Shown piece by piece: positions 26,590 to 35,685 of a DNA stretch of 64,000 bases. Origin of the DNA: CAZNPL01 sp964574815 (GTDB taxonomy: Bacteria; Planctomycetota; Phycisphaerae; UBA1845). Positions within the stretch are counted from its first letter, which is position 1. Each line of letters opens with the position of its first letter. Under the pieces are notes generated by a model that was not told the origin of the DNA, ran no database searches, and was given only the letters and a program-made list of their open reading frames with translations. The DNA lies in the NCBI GenBank assembly GCA_964574815.1, contig CAZNPL010000037.1:6093-70092 (forward strand), in the 5' to 3' direction. The translations under genes were made by a program, and so were the position numbers.

Positions 26590-29500
26590 TCCGGCGCAAG
26601 TGGACGATGTGCCCAATTCGTTCGGTCTCAGCGGCGAGTCCGAGGACTGGATTGACCGCGTACGCGAAGCGGAGGCGCCCGCCACGCTAGGCTGCATCGG
26701 CCCTTACGAGCTGATCGAAGAAGTCAGCCGCGGCGGACAGGGCATCGTCTACCGTGCCCGTCAGCCAGGCACGAAGCGTGAAATCGTCGTTAAGCGCCTG
26801 CTGGCCGGCGCCTTCGCGACCCCAGTGATGCTCCGGCGCTTCGAGCGAGAGGTCGAGCTGGCCGCATCATTGAGCCACCCCAACATCGTCACGGTGTTTG
26901 GCATCGAGATCGTCGATGGTCAGCCTCTGTTGGCCATGGAGTGGATCGATGGTGTGCCGATCGACAAATGGGCGGCGAGCGGCGATACCGAACGCCGATC
27001 GCCCAATCAAATCGCCGCATTGATGCACGAGGTGTGTGGCGCAGTCCACCATGCTCACCAGCGCGGCATCATCCACCGCGATCTGAAACCCTCGAACATC
27101 CTCGTGGATCGAAACGGCGTTCCACGTGTGCTCGACTTCGGCCTGGCGCGACCGGTCGACGCGGAAGCCGACCGGGGGCAGACGGTCACGTTGACTGAGC
27201 AATTCGTCGGAACGCCCGCCTACGCATCCCCGGAGCAATTGCGCGGCGGCACCGGTGCCATCGATGTCAGGGCCGATGTCTATTCGCTAGGTCTTATCCT
27301 GTACCAGGCACTGACGGGCAATCTCCCCTACGACGTCAGCGGCGATCTCCCCGATGTTTTCCAGCGTATCGAGCACGCCGAACCGATCCGCCCGTCGACC
27401 GTAGTCCCCCACCTGGATCGAGATATCGAATCCATCGTGCTGAAGGCCTTGGCCAAGGAAAAGGAGCGGCGATATCAATCCGCTGATCTACTCGCCAAAG
27501 ACCTGCGACGTTACGTCGACGGCGAGTCCGTGCTGGCCCATCCGCCGGGCACGTTCTACCAACTACGAAAGCTCGCCAAGCGTCACCGCTTGGCGCTTGC
27601 TCTGGCCCTGGGTGCGTTCGTCGTGCTCCTGGCGTTCTCGGTGACGGTGAGTTACCAGGCCTCACGCATTTCCGAGCAGCGCGATCTGGCCCGTGATGCA
27701 GCCGACAAGGCCGTGGTCCAGGCGGCGAAAGCGGAGACGTTGACACAGTTCCTTCAAGAGATGTTGGCCTCGGTCGACCCGGCCATCGCACGCGGCAGCG
27801 ACGTGACGGTGCTGAAACAAATGCTCGACGACGCTGCTCGGCGTGCCAAGGTGGAGCTGTCCGGCCAACCCGAAGTCGCCGCAACGGTGTACGCTACGAT
27901 CGGCACGACGTACAAGGTCCTCGCCCGGTATGACGAAGCCGGACTGCACCTGCGTGAAGCGCTTCAGACACGGCGCGAGCTGTTCGGCGATCACCATGCA
28001 GATGTCGCTGCCAGCAAAACACATTTGGCCTCACTGTTGCACGCCGAGGGCGGCTATGAGGAATCCGAGCAGATGTTTCGCGAGGCTCTTCGAACCCAAC
28101 AGGAATTGTTCGGATGTGAGCACGCGACTGTGGCGGCGACGCAGCACGAACTGGGCGTTCTGCTGGTCGACCGGAATGCGTACGACGCTGCGGAAGCCAT
28201 GTTCCGCCAGTCTCTGGACACGCGGCGAAGGCTGTTTTCCACCAGGGGTCCCGAGGTTGCCGAGAGCCTGCACGGGCTCGGCACTGTGTTGCAGGCTAAG
28301 GGGCAGTACGCCGATGCAGATCAACTGTACCGCGAAGCACTGCTCATTAAGCGCGAAGTGTTTGGCCGCCTGCACCCCAGCGTCGCCCGCACACTGAACA
28401 AGGTCGCCGCCGTCGCCAAGAGCCGAGGCGAATACGCCGAGGCGGAGGAGCTGTATCGCCAAGCCCTGGATCTGCACCGTGGACTTTTGGACGAGGATCA
28501 CCCCGACCTCGCGGCAGCCCACAACAACCTGGCAGCCATTGTTGAGAGCCGGGGCGACCACGTAGCGGCCGAGGCGCTGTTCCGCCAGGCGCTGGACATC
28601 TACCGTCGGCGGCTCGAGCCGAACCACCCCAGAATCACAAGCACGCTCGGTAATCTCGCCAATGTTCTGCGAACGAAGGGCGACTACGAAGAATCGCGGC
28701 GGATGTTCGAGGAGTCGATCGAGCTTCTGCGAGAACGGCTGGGTGACGAACACATTCGCGTCGTGTCGACGCGCAACAACCTAGCGGGCCTGTTACTCGC
28801 CATGGACGAACGCGATGCAGCCGCCGACGAGTACCAGGAGGTGCTGCGCGTGTTGCGCAAACTCGTGGGGGAAGAGCACGAGTACGTGGCCGTAACCATG
28901 AACAACCTGGCCATCGTTCATCAGGCACGCGAGGATTACGATGCGGCCGAAACGCTCTACCGCGCGGCGTTATCGATCTGGCGCAAAGAGTTCGGCGATG
29001 AGCATCACCAGGTCGCCGCCGGCCTTCAGAATCTCGCCTCGCTGCACGTCGCCAGAGAGAACTACGCCGCCGCCGAGCCATTGTACCGTGATGCCCTCGC
29101 GATGCGCCGCAGTCTTCTGGGCGAGAGGCATCCCGATGTTGCGATTACACTCGACAACCTGGGATCCATGCTCCAGGACACCGGTGACTTCGCCGCCGCC
29201 GAGCCGCTGCACCTGGAAGCGCTCTCCATCCGCCGGGAAGCGCTGGGTGAGCACAATCCGAAGGTTGCCTACACGCTCCACTGGCTCGGGCAGTTGCAGC
29301 TTCGCATCGGCAACCCCGGCAATGCCGAGACGTACTTGCGCGATGCGCTGGCGATCTTCAGTGACACGCTGCCCGATGATCACACACGTGCACTCAATTC
29401 GCAGCGCCTGCTGGGACGCAGCCTGACCGCCCTCCGGGAGTACACTGAAGCTGAGGCAATCCTCCTCGATAATCTCCACAAGTCGCAGGGCTCGACGAGA

Positions 29501-29590
29501 ACGGTCGAAGCCTTGGTCGAGCTATACGGAGGTTGGGGTAAGCCTGCCAAGGCGGACGAATACCGCGCCCTGCTGTCCCGAGAACGTTGA
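26570..29590 (+). CDS. Membrane Ser/Thr protein kinase with C-terminal TPR array
   Basis: A 1006-residue protein starting at a GTG that overlaps the sigma-factor gene. The cytoplasmic Hanks-type kinase spans about residues 45-310: glycine loop GGQGIVYRA, catalytic Lys in EIVVKRLL, HRDLKPSN, DFGLARPV and the APE-like YASPEQ. One transmembrane helix follows (LALALALGAFVVLLAFSVTV). The remaining 600 residues are about a dozen 42-residue TPR repeats of the Kin17/kinesin-light-chain style (ALLIKREVFGRLHPSVARTL). This arrangement is typical of planctomycetes and is thought to control the paired sigma factor, with the extracytoplasmic TPR domain as sensor. All catalytic residues look intact. Confidence 0.94.
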   Translation: MPPSGHNPAQVDDVPNSFGLSGESEDWIDRVREAEAPATLGCIGPYELIEEVSRGGQGIVYRARQPGTKREIVVKRLLAGAFATPVMLRRFEREVELAASLSHPNIVTVFGIEIVDGQPLLAMEWIDGVPIDKWAASGDTERRSPNQIAALMHEVCGAVHHAHQRGIIHRDLKPSNILVDRNGVPRVLDFGLARPVDAEADRGQTVTLTEQFVGTPAYASPEQLRGGTGAIDVRADVYSLGLILYQALTGNLPYDVSGDLPDVFQRIEHAEPIRPSTVVPHLDRDIESIVLKALAKEKERRYQSADLLAKDLRRYVDGESVLAHPPGTFYQLRKLAKRHRLALALALGAFVVLLAFSVTVSYQASRISEQRDLARDAADKAVVQAAKAETLTQFLQEMLASVDPAIARGSDVTVLKQMLDDAARRAKVELSGQPEVAATVYATIGTTYKVLARYDEAGLHLREALQTRRELFGDHHADVAASKTHLASLLHAEGGYEESEQMFREALRTQQELFGCEHATVAATQHELGVLLVDRNAYDAAEAMFRQSLDTRRRLFSTRGPEVAESLHGLGTVLQAKGQYADADQLYREALLIKREVFGRLHPSVARTLNKVAAVAKSRGEYAEAEELYRQALDLHRGLLDEDHPDLAAAHNNLAAIVESRGDHVAAEALFRQALDIYRRRLEPNHPRITSTLGNLANVLRTKGDYEESRRMFEESIELLRERLGDEHIRVVSTRNNLAGLLLAMDERDAAADEYQEVLRVLRKLVGEEHEYVAVTMNNLAIVHQAREDYDAAETLYRAALSIWRKEFGDEHHQVAAGLQNLASLHVARENYAAAEPLYRDALAMRRSLLGERHPDVAITLDNLGSMLQDTGDFAAAEPLHLEALSIRREALGEHNPKVAYTLHWLGQLQLRIGNPGNAETYLRDALAIFSDTLPDDHTRALNSQRLLGRSLTALREYTEAEAILLDNLHKSQGSTRTVEALVELYGGWGKPAKADEYRALLSRER

Positions 29591-30075
29591 CAGGTTCCGG
29601 TCGAGGCCGACGTGAGGTGCTCCTCGGCTACAGCGCCGCGTGCTCACCGGCCCCCTGCTTTTTCACTATCGCCGAGGCCAAAACAGGCGGTCCGCGCGAA
29701 GGCCTTCGTATCCAGTCCGCCGCGGGGCTCAGATGCGCTGTTCGAAAGGTATGCGCCTAAGGAGTGCGGACATATAAGCCGCAAGGTGCGGCGTCGCCGA
29801 TAAAACATGACGGCCCGAGACGGCGCACCCGGTCGGCCAGGGTGCGCCTCATTGCGGGCATGAGGCACCCTCCTGAATCTTGCTGGCCCCAGAGTCCGGA
29901 AACTGCGGACCTCGGCATGAGATTACCTTCTTAAAAAGCGACGATGGGAGCACAACACTTCAAGTGATCCCACAGCCGTCCGATTAGATAAATGCGCTCG
30001 GTGCCATGAGAGAAGCATGCGGCAGGCGAGGCTGATTCAGCTTCAGCCGAATTGGGCGAATCTGATCCCTTGATC
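29591..30075. other. Intergenic, about 485 nt
   Basis: No convincing gene. A 9-bp perfect hairpin (GGCGCACCC/GGGTGCGCC, 29822-29848) lies in the middle and may end transcription of the kinase operon, although no T tract follows. The right end contains the leader of the channel gene. No recognisable promoter. Confidence 0.5.
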
Positions 30076-31071
30076 ATGACCCAAGCCTCATTCACCACAG
30101 ACAGCGGGCCCTCGCTCGCAGAACGCGCCCGGGCCCATCAGATTGTCGGCGCTGCACTGGGCGAGGCGCTTGCCGCCGAATCGGACCTCGCGGGCATTGA
30201 TCTGACCGGAGCCAATCTGAGTGACGCTGACCTTTCCGGCCTGCACTTGTTCAAGGCCAGACTTCGGGGTGCTTTGCTGCGAAACGCAAATCTCAGCGGA
30301 GCCGAACTATCTGGCGCCGATCTGGAGGGTGCGGATCTGGAGCGCGTTCAGATGACCGGCACCGGCCTCGGCAGGGCGAGTCTGAAGAGGGCCAGGGCTT
30401 TCAATGCCGATTTCAGCGCCGCAACACTCACTGGCGCGGATCTGGCCGGCGCCGATTTTGGATGCGCCAAACTGGTCGGCACTCGCCTCCGGGAGGCATG
30501 CCTCGCGTCGGCCAATTTTAGATCAGCCGACTTGCGTCATGCTGAATTGAGCTTGTGCCGCGTCACCAAAGCGTGTTTCGACGACGCGGATCTGCGTGGA
30601 TCTCGATTGCGTGCGTTAATCGATTTTCGGTCGGCCCAGTGGTATGGCGTCGACATTCGAGATATCAATTTCGCCGGCGCGTATCAGTTGCGGCGGCACG
30701 TCATTGATGAGAACTACCTTCGTGAATTTCGCGAGTCCGGGCGCTTTAGACGTGGACTCTATCGCATCTGGTGGCTGACGAGCGATTGCGGTAGGAGTCT
30801 TGGACGTTGGATACTGGTCATCTTGTCCATCGCCGTCGTTTTTTCGGCGATCTCGGCCGCAGTCGGCATGGAGATCAACGGACACGACGCGGGGTTTATT
30901 ACCTATCTCTATCACAGCATTGTAACACTGACGACTCTCGGATACGGCGACATCGTGCCTAACTCAACTCTGGGACAAATCCTGATCATTGTGGAAGTCT
31001 GCATCGGCTACATGATGCTGGGCGGGCTGATCTCGATCTTCGCCAACCAGTTGGCTCGACGCGGAGAATAG
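30076..31071 (+). CDS. Pentapeptide-repeat protein fused to a 2-TM potassium channel
   Basis: A 331-residue protein from ATG 30076 (an upstream TTG at 30052 is the alternative). Residues about 35-190 are pentapeptide repeats of the A(D/N)LxG kind (LTGANLSDADLSGLHLFKA), forming a right-handed quadrilateral beta-helix. The last 100 residues are a channel domain: TM1 (WILVILSIAVVFSAISAAVG), pore loop with the selectivity filter TLGYGD, and TM2 (ILIIVEVCIGYMMLGGLISI). The filter predicts K+ selectivity. The pentapeptide domain is presumably cytoplasmic and regulatory. The truncated HDOD gene starts one base after its stop codon. Confidence 0.9.
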   Translation: MTQASFTTDSGPSLAERARAHQIVGAALGEALAAESDLAGIDLTGANLSDADLSGLHLFKARLRGALLRNANLSGAELSGADLEGADLERVQMTGTGLGRASLKRARAFNADFSAATLTGADLAGADFGCAKLVGTRLREACLASANFRSADLRHAELSLCRVTKACFDDADLRGSRLRALIDFRSAQWYGVDIRDINFAGAYQLRRHVIDENYLREFRESGRFRRGLYRIWWLTSDCGRSLGRWILVILSIAVVFSAISAAVGMEINGHDAGFITYLYHSIVTLTTLGYGDIVPNSTLGQILIIVEVCIGYMMLGGLISIFANQLARRGE

Positions 31072-31072
31072 C

Positions 31073-31600
31073 ATGTTCTTCTGGAAACGAAGTCCAGATC
31101 CTCAGGCCAAGCTGCGGCGACTCATCAGAGATTACCAGCTGCCAAGTTTCTCAGCGACAGCCGTGTCGGCGCTCAGCCTTCTGCGAGGCGACGCCGCCAT
31201 GTCGGAAATTGTGGCGCGTCTCATGGCTGACCCCGGACTCATTGTACGCATCTTGCGCACGGTCAAGCTCGGGCATCCCGAACGGTTTGCGGAGCAAGAC
31301 CGTCAGATCGTCCAGTTCCCCGGCGTCGAATTCGACGTTCCCGGTGATAACGATCGCTGGTGTTTCGACTCCCCGGCCGCGAAGATCTCGCAGACACTCA
31401 GCCCCGCTGCGTTCGGGCAGGTCTGCATCCAGGATAAACAACTGTATTTCGTCGTCGCGCTGCGCGAACGCGTCAAGCACCATGAGCCCGTCCTCAGCAA
31501 AGATCACCTCGTAGCCGAGAGATTCCAGGGTCGACGCAATGATTCCCCGAACGTGCTGATCGTCTTCGGCCAGGAGTATCAGTTCCCCATTTCCCTGTGA
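31073..31600 (+). pseudogene. Truncated HDOD-domain gene fused tail-to-tail to a kinase gene
   Basis: The first 64 residues are the beginning of an HDOD domain (LIRDYQLPSFSATAVSALSL, SEIVARLMADPGLIVRIL). At about 31256-31270 homology stops, where the family would continue with a Leu-Ala-Asn-Ser-like helix. From there the frame is simply antisense to the receiver domain of the kinase encoded on the other strand and runs on to 31600. The likely cause is a deletion that removed the 3' halves of two convergent genes. The product would lack most of the HDOD core. It starts 1 nt after the channel stop codon, so it was probably co-transcribed with the channel. Confidence 0.75.
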
Positions 31601-33079
31601 AGTGATCGTACCGGGCTTCACCGGTGCCGGGGCTGCACAGGCCTCGATCCGGGGCAACACGACGGTGAACGTCGTGCCCTTGCCGATCTCGGACTGGACC
31701 TCGATACACCCTCCGTGGTCCTGGACGATGCCGTGGACGATCGACAAGCCCAATCCGGTACCTTCGCCGCGCGTCTTGGTTGTGTAGAATGGCTCGAACA
31801 TGTGAGCTTGGACTTCCGGCGGCATTCCCACTCCGGTATCCGCAATAACCAAACGGACGGTGGAGCCGTTCGACTGTGGAGATTCGGGGGCGTCAACGGG
31901 ATCTGCCTCGGCCTTTGGCAGGAGGGCTACGCGGAGGCTTCCTCCTTGCGGCATGGCGTCACGGGCGTTAATCGCCAGGTTCAGGATGACCTGGTGCAGT
32001 TGTGTCTGGTCCGCGTTCACCCAGATGGGTGATCCGGATGTGGCGTCAACCGTGAGTCCGACGGCGGCCGGGAGCACGCGGCGAAGCAGCCGTTCGGACT
32101 CAAGGACAACGGTGCGAAGATCGAGCGGTTTCTTTTCGGTCGGCAGTTTTCGACTGAATGTTAGGAGGGCCCGTGTGAGGTCGGCGGCTCGGTGCGTCGC
32201 TTCCTGGACGAGCTCGAGCTCCTTGCGGGCCCGAGAAGCGTCGGCCCACATCGTATCGGCTCGTTCGGCATGCCCGCGGATGACGGTGAGCAGATTCGAG
32301 AAGTCGTGGGCAACTCCTGCGGCCAACTGCCCGATGGCCTCCATTTTGTGAGCCTGGTGCAGTTGTTCATGCAAGGTTCTCCGGTCCTCCTCGGCCCGCA
32401 CGCGCTCGATGATCCTCCCCAGCCTTCCGGCCACCGCGCTGGCCAGACGCCGCTGCTCTTCCAGGAATAATGCCCCTTCCTGTCCGGCTCTCGATTCGCG
32501 GTAGTAGACCTCCAGGACGCCGGCCCGCTCACCGTGGACCACGATGTCACGGTCCAGTTTCCATGCAGTCTCTTTGAAGTCGGCGGTCACGTAGCTGCGC
32601 CCCTCCAGGACGATCCGCGCGCAGGTGATCTGCGGGAACCGCCAGGCAGGCGGAATCAGGTCTACGGTTCCCTGAATGACGTGATCGAGAGAGGCGTCCG
32701 GCCTCTGGCTCAACCGGACCATTTCGTACAGGCAGTTCAGTTCGCGGACCCGCTCCGCGAGGTCTTCTGACCGTTTGCGCAACTCTTCCTTCGAGCGTAA
32801 TACTGCCAGGAAAAATGGACCAATCCGCGCTATTCCGATCAGCATGAGCAAGGAAATGGCCAAGCCCACGCACTCCGCTGCCAAGTCGGGAGGCTGGACG
32901 GCGTCGTGTGACAGGGAGTGATAGAGAACGACGCTGCGGCGGACGGCCATGAGGAACGCAACCGCAGCGATCAGAAGCCACGCCGGGTCCTTCCCCGTGA
33001 TACGAAGGACCCGCAGTGCCAGAACTGCAGCTGCGTACTGGAATACCGTTGCAAGACCAACGACAACATCCAGGGCCAT
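31151..33079 (-). CDS. Hybrid sensor histidine kinase with C-terminal receiver
   Basis: A 642-residue protein. Three to four TM helices occupy residues 1-100 (VVGLATVFQYAAAVLALRVL, LLIAAVAFLMAV, LAISLLMLIGIARIGPFF), then a GAF-like region, HisKA with the phospho-acceptor His in VAHDFSNLLTVI, and HATPase_c boxes N (LNLAINARDAMPQGG), G1 (DTGVGM) and G2 (GTGLGLS). A receiver domain follows with acidic pair EDD, phospho-Asp in LFILDADLPERSG and Lys in LRKPFG. The last 34 residues come from the antisense of the broken HDOD gene, so the original receiver C-terminus has been replaced; helix alpha5 is probably missing. Signalling input unknown. Confidence 0.9.
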   Translation of the reverse strand: MALDVVVGLATVFQYAAAVLALRVLRITGKDPAWLLIAAVAFLMAVRRSVVLYHSLSHDAVQPPDLAAECVGLAISLLMLIGIARIGPFFLAVLRSKEELRKRSEDLAERVRELNCLYEMVRLSQRPDASLDHVIQGTVDLIPPAWRFPQITCARIVLEGRSYVTADFKETAWKLDRDIVVHGERAGVLEVYYRESRAGQEGALFLEEQRRLASAVAGRLGRIIERVRAEEDRRTLHEQLHQAHKMEAIGQLAAGVAHDFSNLLTVIRGHAERADTMWADASRARKELELVQEATHRAADLTRALLTFSRKLPTEKKPLDLRTVVLESERLLRRVLPAAVGLTVDATSGSPIWVNADQTQLHQVILNLAINARDAMPQGGSLRVALLPKAEADPVDAPESPQSNGSTVRLVIADTGVGMPPEVQAHMFEPFYTTKTRGEGTGLGLSIVHGIVQDHGGCIEVQSEIGKGTTFTVVLPRIEACAAPAPVKPGTITSQGNGELILLAEDDQHVRGIIASTLESLGYEVIFAEDGLMVLDAFAQRDDEIQLFILDADLPERSGAECLRDLRGRGVETPAIVITGNVEFDAGELDDLTVLLRKPFGMPELDRAQDAYNESGVSHETRHNFRHGGVASQKAERRHGCR

Positions 33080-33336
33080 GGTCAGGTCGCCCCATGGGCC
33101 GGCCGAGGGAACCCTTTCCGTCGATCGGTCGCCAAGAGTTTACCCGTTCGACCGTTCGTTAGTCCAATTGGCGTGAATTGATCATTGTACGCCCGTTGGG
33201 CGCAAAACATACTTTAGTTGTGCCTCCCGAAGAGGCGAGTTCGTAGCCCCAGGAGCCACGACTCGTGCGGAAGGCCACCGAAAAGGTACCTGCTGAGTGC
33301 GGCGGGGCCTGCCGGAGTTCGCATTGGAGTACCGGG

Positions 33337-33975
33337 ATGACGACAGCGCCTGGATTAGCCACAGCGACTCGTCACGCGCCTGCCACGCATCCGAACGACC
33401 CGGTGGACGGGCCGGACGGATTAGACGCCTTCGCGGAGCAGAGCAGGCGCGCCACTGACACGGTCATCATTGGTCTTGGTAACGAGATTGCCGGCGACGA
33501 CGCAGTCGGTGTTCTTGCCGCCCGGAGGTTGAGCAGCCTTCTGGCGGGGGAACCGGATGTGGAGGTTATTGAGCTGCCCTGGGCGGGTCTGAACCTGCTG
33601 GGCGCGCTTCGCGGCCGGCGGCGTGCGATACTGATCGACAGCTTGAACAGTCGGCGGTGCCCGGCAGGCACCATCGTACCGTTGAACGAAAACGACCTCG
33701 CCGGGTCCGTCCGGCTCAACTCGTTTCATGACATAGATTATCCGACGGCGATGGCGCTGGGTCGGGCGGTAGGGTGGCCGATGCCCGGCCACGTCGAGAT
33801 CTACGCGGTGGAGGGAGAGGCGTTCCTGGACTTTACGGAGCGGTTGACGCCGGCCGTCGCGAAAGCGCTCGACGCGGTTGTGCAGTTGGTTGCGGCGTCG
33901 GTGAAGCGCACAGACAGCGCGTTGACCGGACATCGCCGGACAAACCGTCTCGATCGAGGCAGCATCGTGACTTGA
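33337..33975 (+). CDS. [NiFe]-hydrogenase maturation protease (HyaD/HycI family)
   Basis: About 212 residues from ATG 33337 (GGAG box); an upstream GTG frame adds an unlikely 24 residues. The family start VIIGLGNEIAGDDAVGVLAA contains the Gly-Asn-x-x-x-x-Asp-Asp nickel-sensing site, and the second part has ILIDSLNSRR and PGHVEIYAVEGE. These proteases cleave the C-terminal tail of the large subunit after nickel insertion, and the large subunit encoded at 39800 has exactly such a tail. First gene of the Hdr-Mvh operon, so expression is tied to its substrate. The N-terminal 35 residues are Pro/Thr-rich and nonconserved. Confidence 0.9.
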   Translation: MTTAPGLATATRHAPATHPNDPVDGPDGLDAFAEQSRRATDTVIIGLGNEIAGDDAVGVLAARRLSSLLAGEPDVEVIELPWAGLNLLGALRGRRRAILIDSLNSRRCPAGTIVPLNENDLAGSVRLNSFHDIDYPTAMALGRAVGWPMPGHVEIYAVEGEAFLDFTERLTPAVAKALDAVVQLVAASVKRTDSALTGHRRTNRLDRGSIVT

Positions 33976-34002
33976 AGTTCGTCTCCCGGAACGAGGTGAT
34001 CG

Positions 34003-34674
34003 ATGATTCGGTCAGCAAGTTTGGATGAGCTCCCTCCGGAGCCTGGCGTTTTCGGCAAGACGGAGCGCGAGATGCAGGAGGCGTTTTTGGCCGAAATCGA
34101 CCGCATACCCGGTGGTGACCGGCTGCGCCGCTGCATTCAGTGCGGCACCTGCACGGCGTCGTGCCCGGTCAGCTATGCGATGGACCTTACACCCCGGGAG
34201 TTGGTCGCCTATTTCCGGGCCGGTGTTATCGACGTGATTCTACGGAGCCGAACGATCTGGGTCTGCGCGTCGTGCTACCAATGCACCACGCGCTGTCCCG
34301 CAGGCATCAAGATCACCGATTTACTTTACGCCCTCAAGCGCGTCGGTTTCGACCAGCGCGTCTTTCCGGAGAAGTTTCCCGTTTACGTGATGTCCGAGAC
34401 GTTCGTGCGGCAGATCAAGAAATACGGGCGTAATTATGAGGCGGGTCTGCTGCGGACGTACTTTCTCAAGACCGGCGTCATGCGCATGATCAAGCAGTTG
34501 CCCCTGGCGTTGAAGCTGCGCCGAAGAGGCCGGGTATCGCTTCGTCCGTCACGGATCAAGGGGATCGATGGTCTGCGCAGGATGATCGCGCGGGCCGAGC
34601 AGTTGGAACAACCGCGACTTGCGGAAGAGGTTCGGCCGCTCACGCGTGTCGTGGGTTATCAGGCGATCGGTTGA
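34003..34674 (+). CDS. hdrC: Heterodisulfide reductase subunit C (HdrC-like)
   Basis: A 223-residue iron-sulfur protein. Two [4Fe-4S] motifs are complete: CIQCGTCTASCP and CASCYQCTTRCP, as in HdrC. The region after the clusters (KITDLLYALKRVGFDQRVFPEKF) also matches the family. HdrC passes electrons between the HdrA flavin and the HdrB active site. The C-terminal 80 residues are basic and longer than in methanogen HdrC, as in many bacterial homologues. Upstream is the maturation protease, downstream HdrB after an 84-nt gap containing no gene. Confidence 0.92.
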   Translation: MIRSASLDELPPEPGVFGKTEREMQEAFLAEIDRIPGGDRLRRCIQCGTCTASCPVSYAMDLTPRELVAYFRAGVIDVILRSRTIWVCASCYQCTTRCPAGIKITDLLYALKRVGFDQRVFPEKFPVYVMSETFVRQIKKYGRNYEAGLLRTYFLKTGVMRMIKQLPLALKLRRRGRVSLRPSRIKGIDGLRRMIARAEQLEQPRLAEEVRPLTRVVGYQAIG

Positions 34675-34758
34675 GAAGGAGGATGCCGAGGCATCGCGCG
34701 TCTTGGCCGTGTCGGTCCCGGTTGAATTGATCAGAAAGGGCTGGCCGAAGGTTGGGAC

Positions 34759-35685
34759 ATGGAATATTCCTACTATCCAGGATGTTCGCTCCATTCTACA
34801 GGGGTGCCGTACGACAAATCGATGCGGGCGACGTTCAAGGCATTGAATGCCCCTCTCATCGAACTCGACGACTGGAACTGCTGCGGTGCCACCGCCTACA
34901 TGTCGGTGAAGGAAACGGTTGCTTTCACGGTTTCGGCGAGAAACCTGGCTCTGGCGGAGCAGGCGGGCCGGGATATCGTGGCTCCGTGCAGCGCCTGCTG
35001 GTGCGTGTTGAACAAGACCCGCTTGTATATGAAGAGACTGCCCGAGCTTCGCCGGCATGTCGAAGAGTCGCTACGGGAAGCCGGAATGAGCTGTCGATTC
35101 GATCTGCCGGTACGGCATCCGCTCGAGGTGTTCGTCAACGACTTCGGCCTCGCGCGGCTCGTGCCACGCCAGGTTCGCAGCCTGGCGGGTCTTCGGGTCG
35201 CCTGCTATTACGGCTGTCAGATCGTCAGACCCGAGCGCGCCGTGGACGAGAACCAGGAGGTTCCCATGGCTCTTGACCGTCTCCTGGAAGGCCTGGGCGC
35301 CACCTGCGTGCCCTTCTGGCCGAAAGTCCGCTGCTGCGGGGGCATGTTGGCGGCGACGTTCGAAAGCGTCGCCCGGGCGCGGGTCAACAGACTGGTCGAA
35401 TGGGCTCGGGTGGAAGGGGCCGATTGCATCGCCACAACGTGTCCGTTGTGCCAGGCGAATCTGGAACTGCTGCAGGGGGGCGGCGATGACGCGGAGGGGG
35501 CCACACCGCCCATCCCTGCCGTCTATTTCACACAACTGGTGGGTCGGGCACTCGGCTGCAGTGAGCAGGAGCTGGGGCTGCACCAGAACATGATTCCGTT
35601 GGACTTCGCGTTTCCCCGGATGGCGGATTCTCCGTCCAGGACCGCGCCACATGTGCCCTCCTTGCAGGTGACGAGCCATGTCTGA
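34759..35685 (+). CDS. hdrB: Heterodisulfide reductase subunit B (HdrB-like)
   Basis: A 308-residue protein with both cysteine-rich CCG domains: DWNCCGATAY with PCSACW in the first half and RCCGGML with CPLCQ in the second, plus YPGCSLH and ACYYGCQ. These bind the noncubane [4Fe-4S] clusters at the active site of HdrB. In methanogens the substrate is CoM-S-S-CoB; in bacteria with this set the disulfide substrate is unknown. It starts at ATG 34759 after an AAGG box and overlaps hdrA by 8 nt. Confidence 0.94.
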   Translation: MEYSYYPGCSLHSTGVPYDKSMRATFKALNAPLIELDDWNCCGATAYMSVKETVAFTVSARNLALAEQAGRDIVAPCSACWCVLNKTRLYMKRLPELRRHVEESLREAGMSCRFDLPVRHPLEVFVNDFGLARLVPRQVRSLAGLRVACYYGCQIVRPERAVDENQEVPMALDRLLEGLGATCVPFWPKVRCCGGMLAATFESVARARVNRLVEWARVEGADCIATTCPLCQANLELLQGGGDDAEGATPPIPAVYFTQLVGRALGCSEQELGLHQNMIPLDFAFPRMADSPSRTAPHVPSLQVTSHV

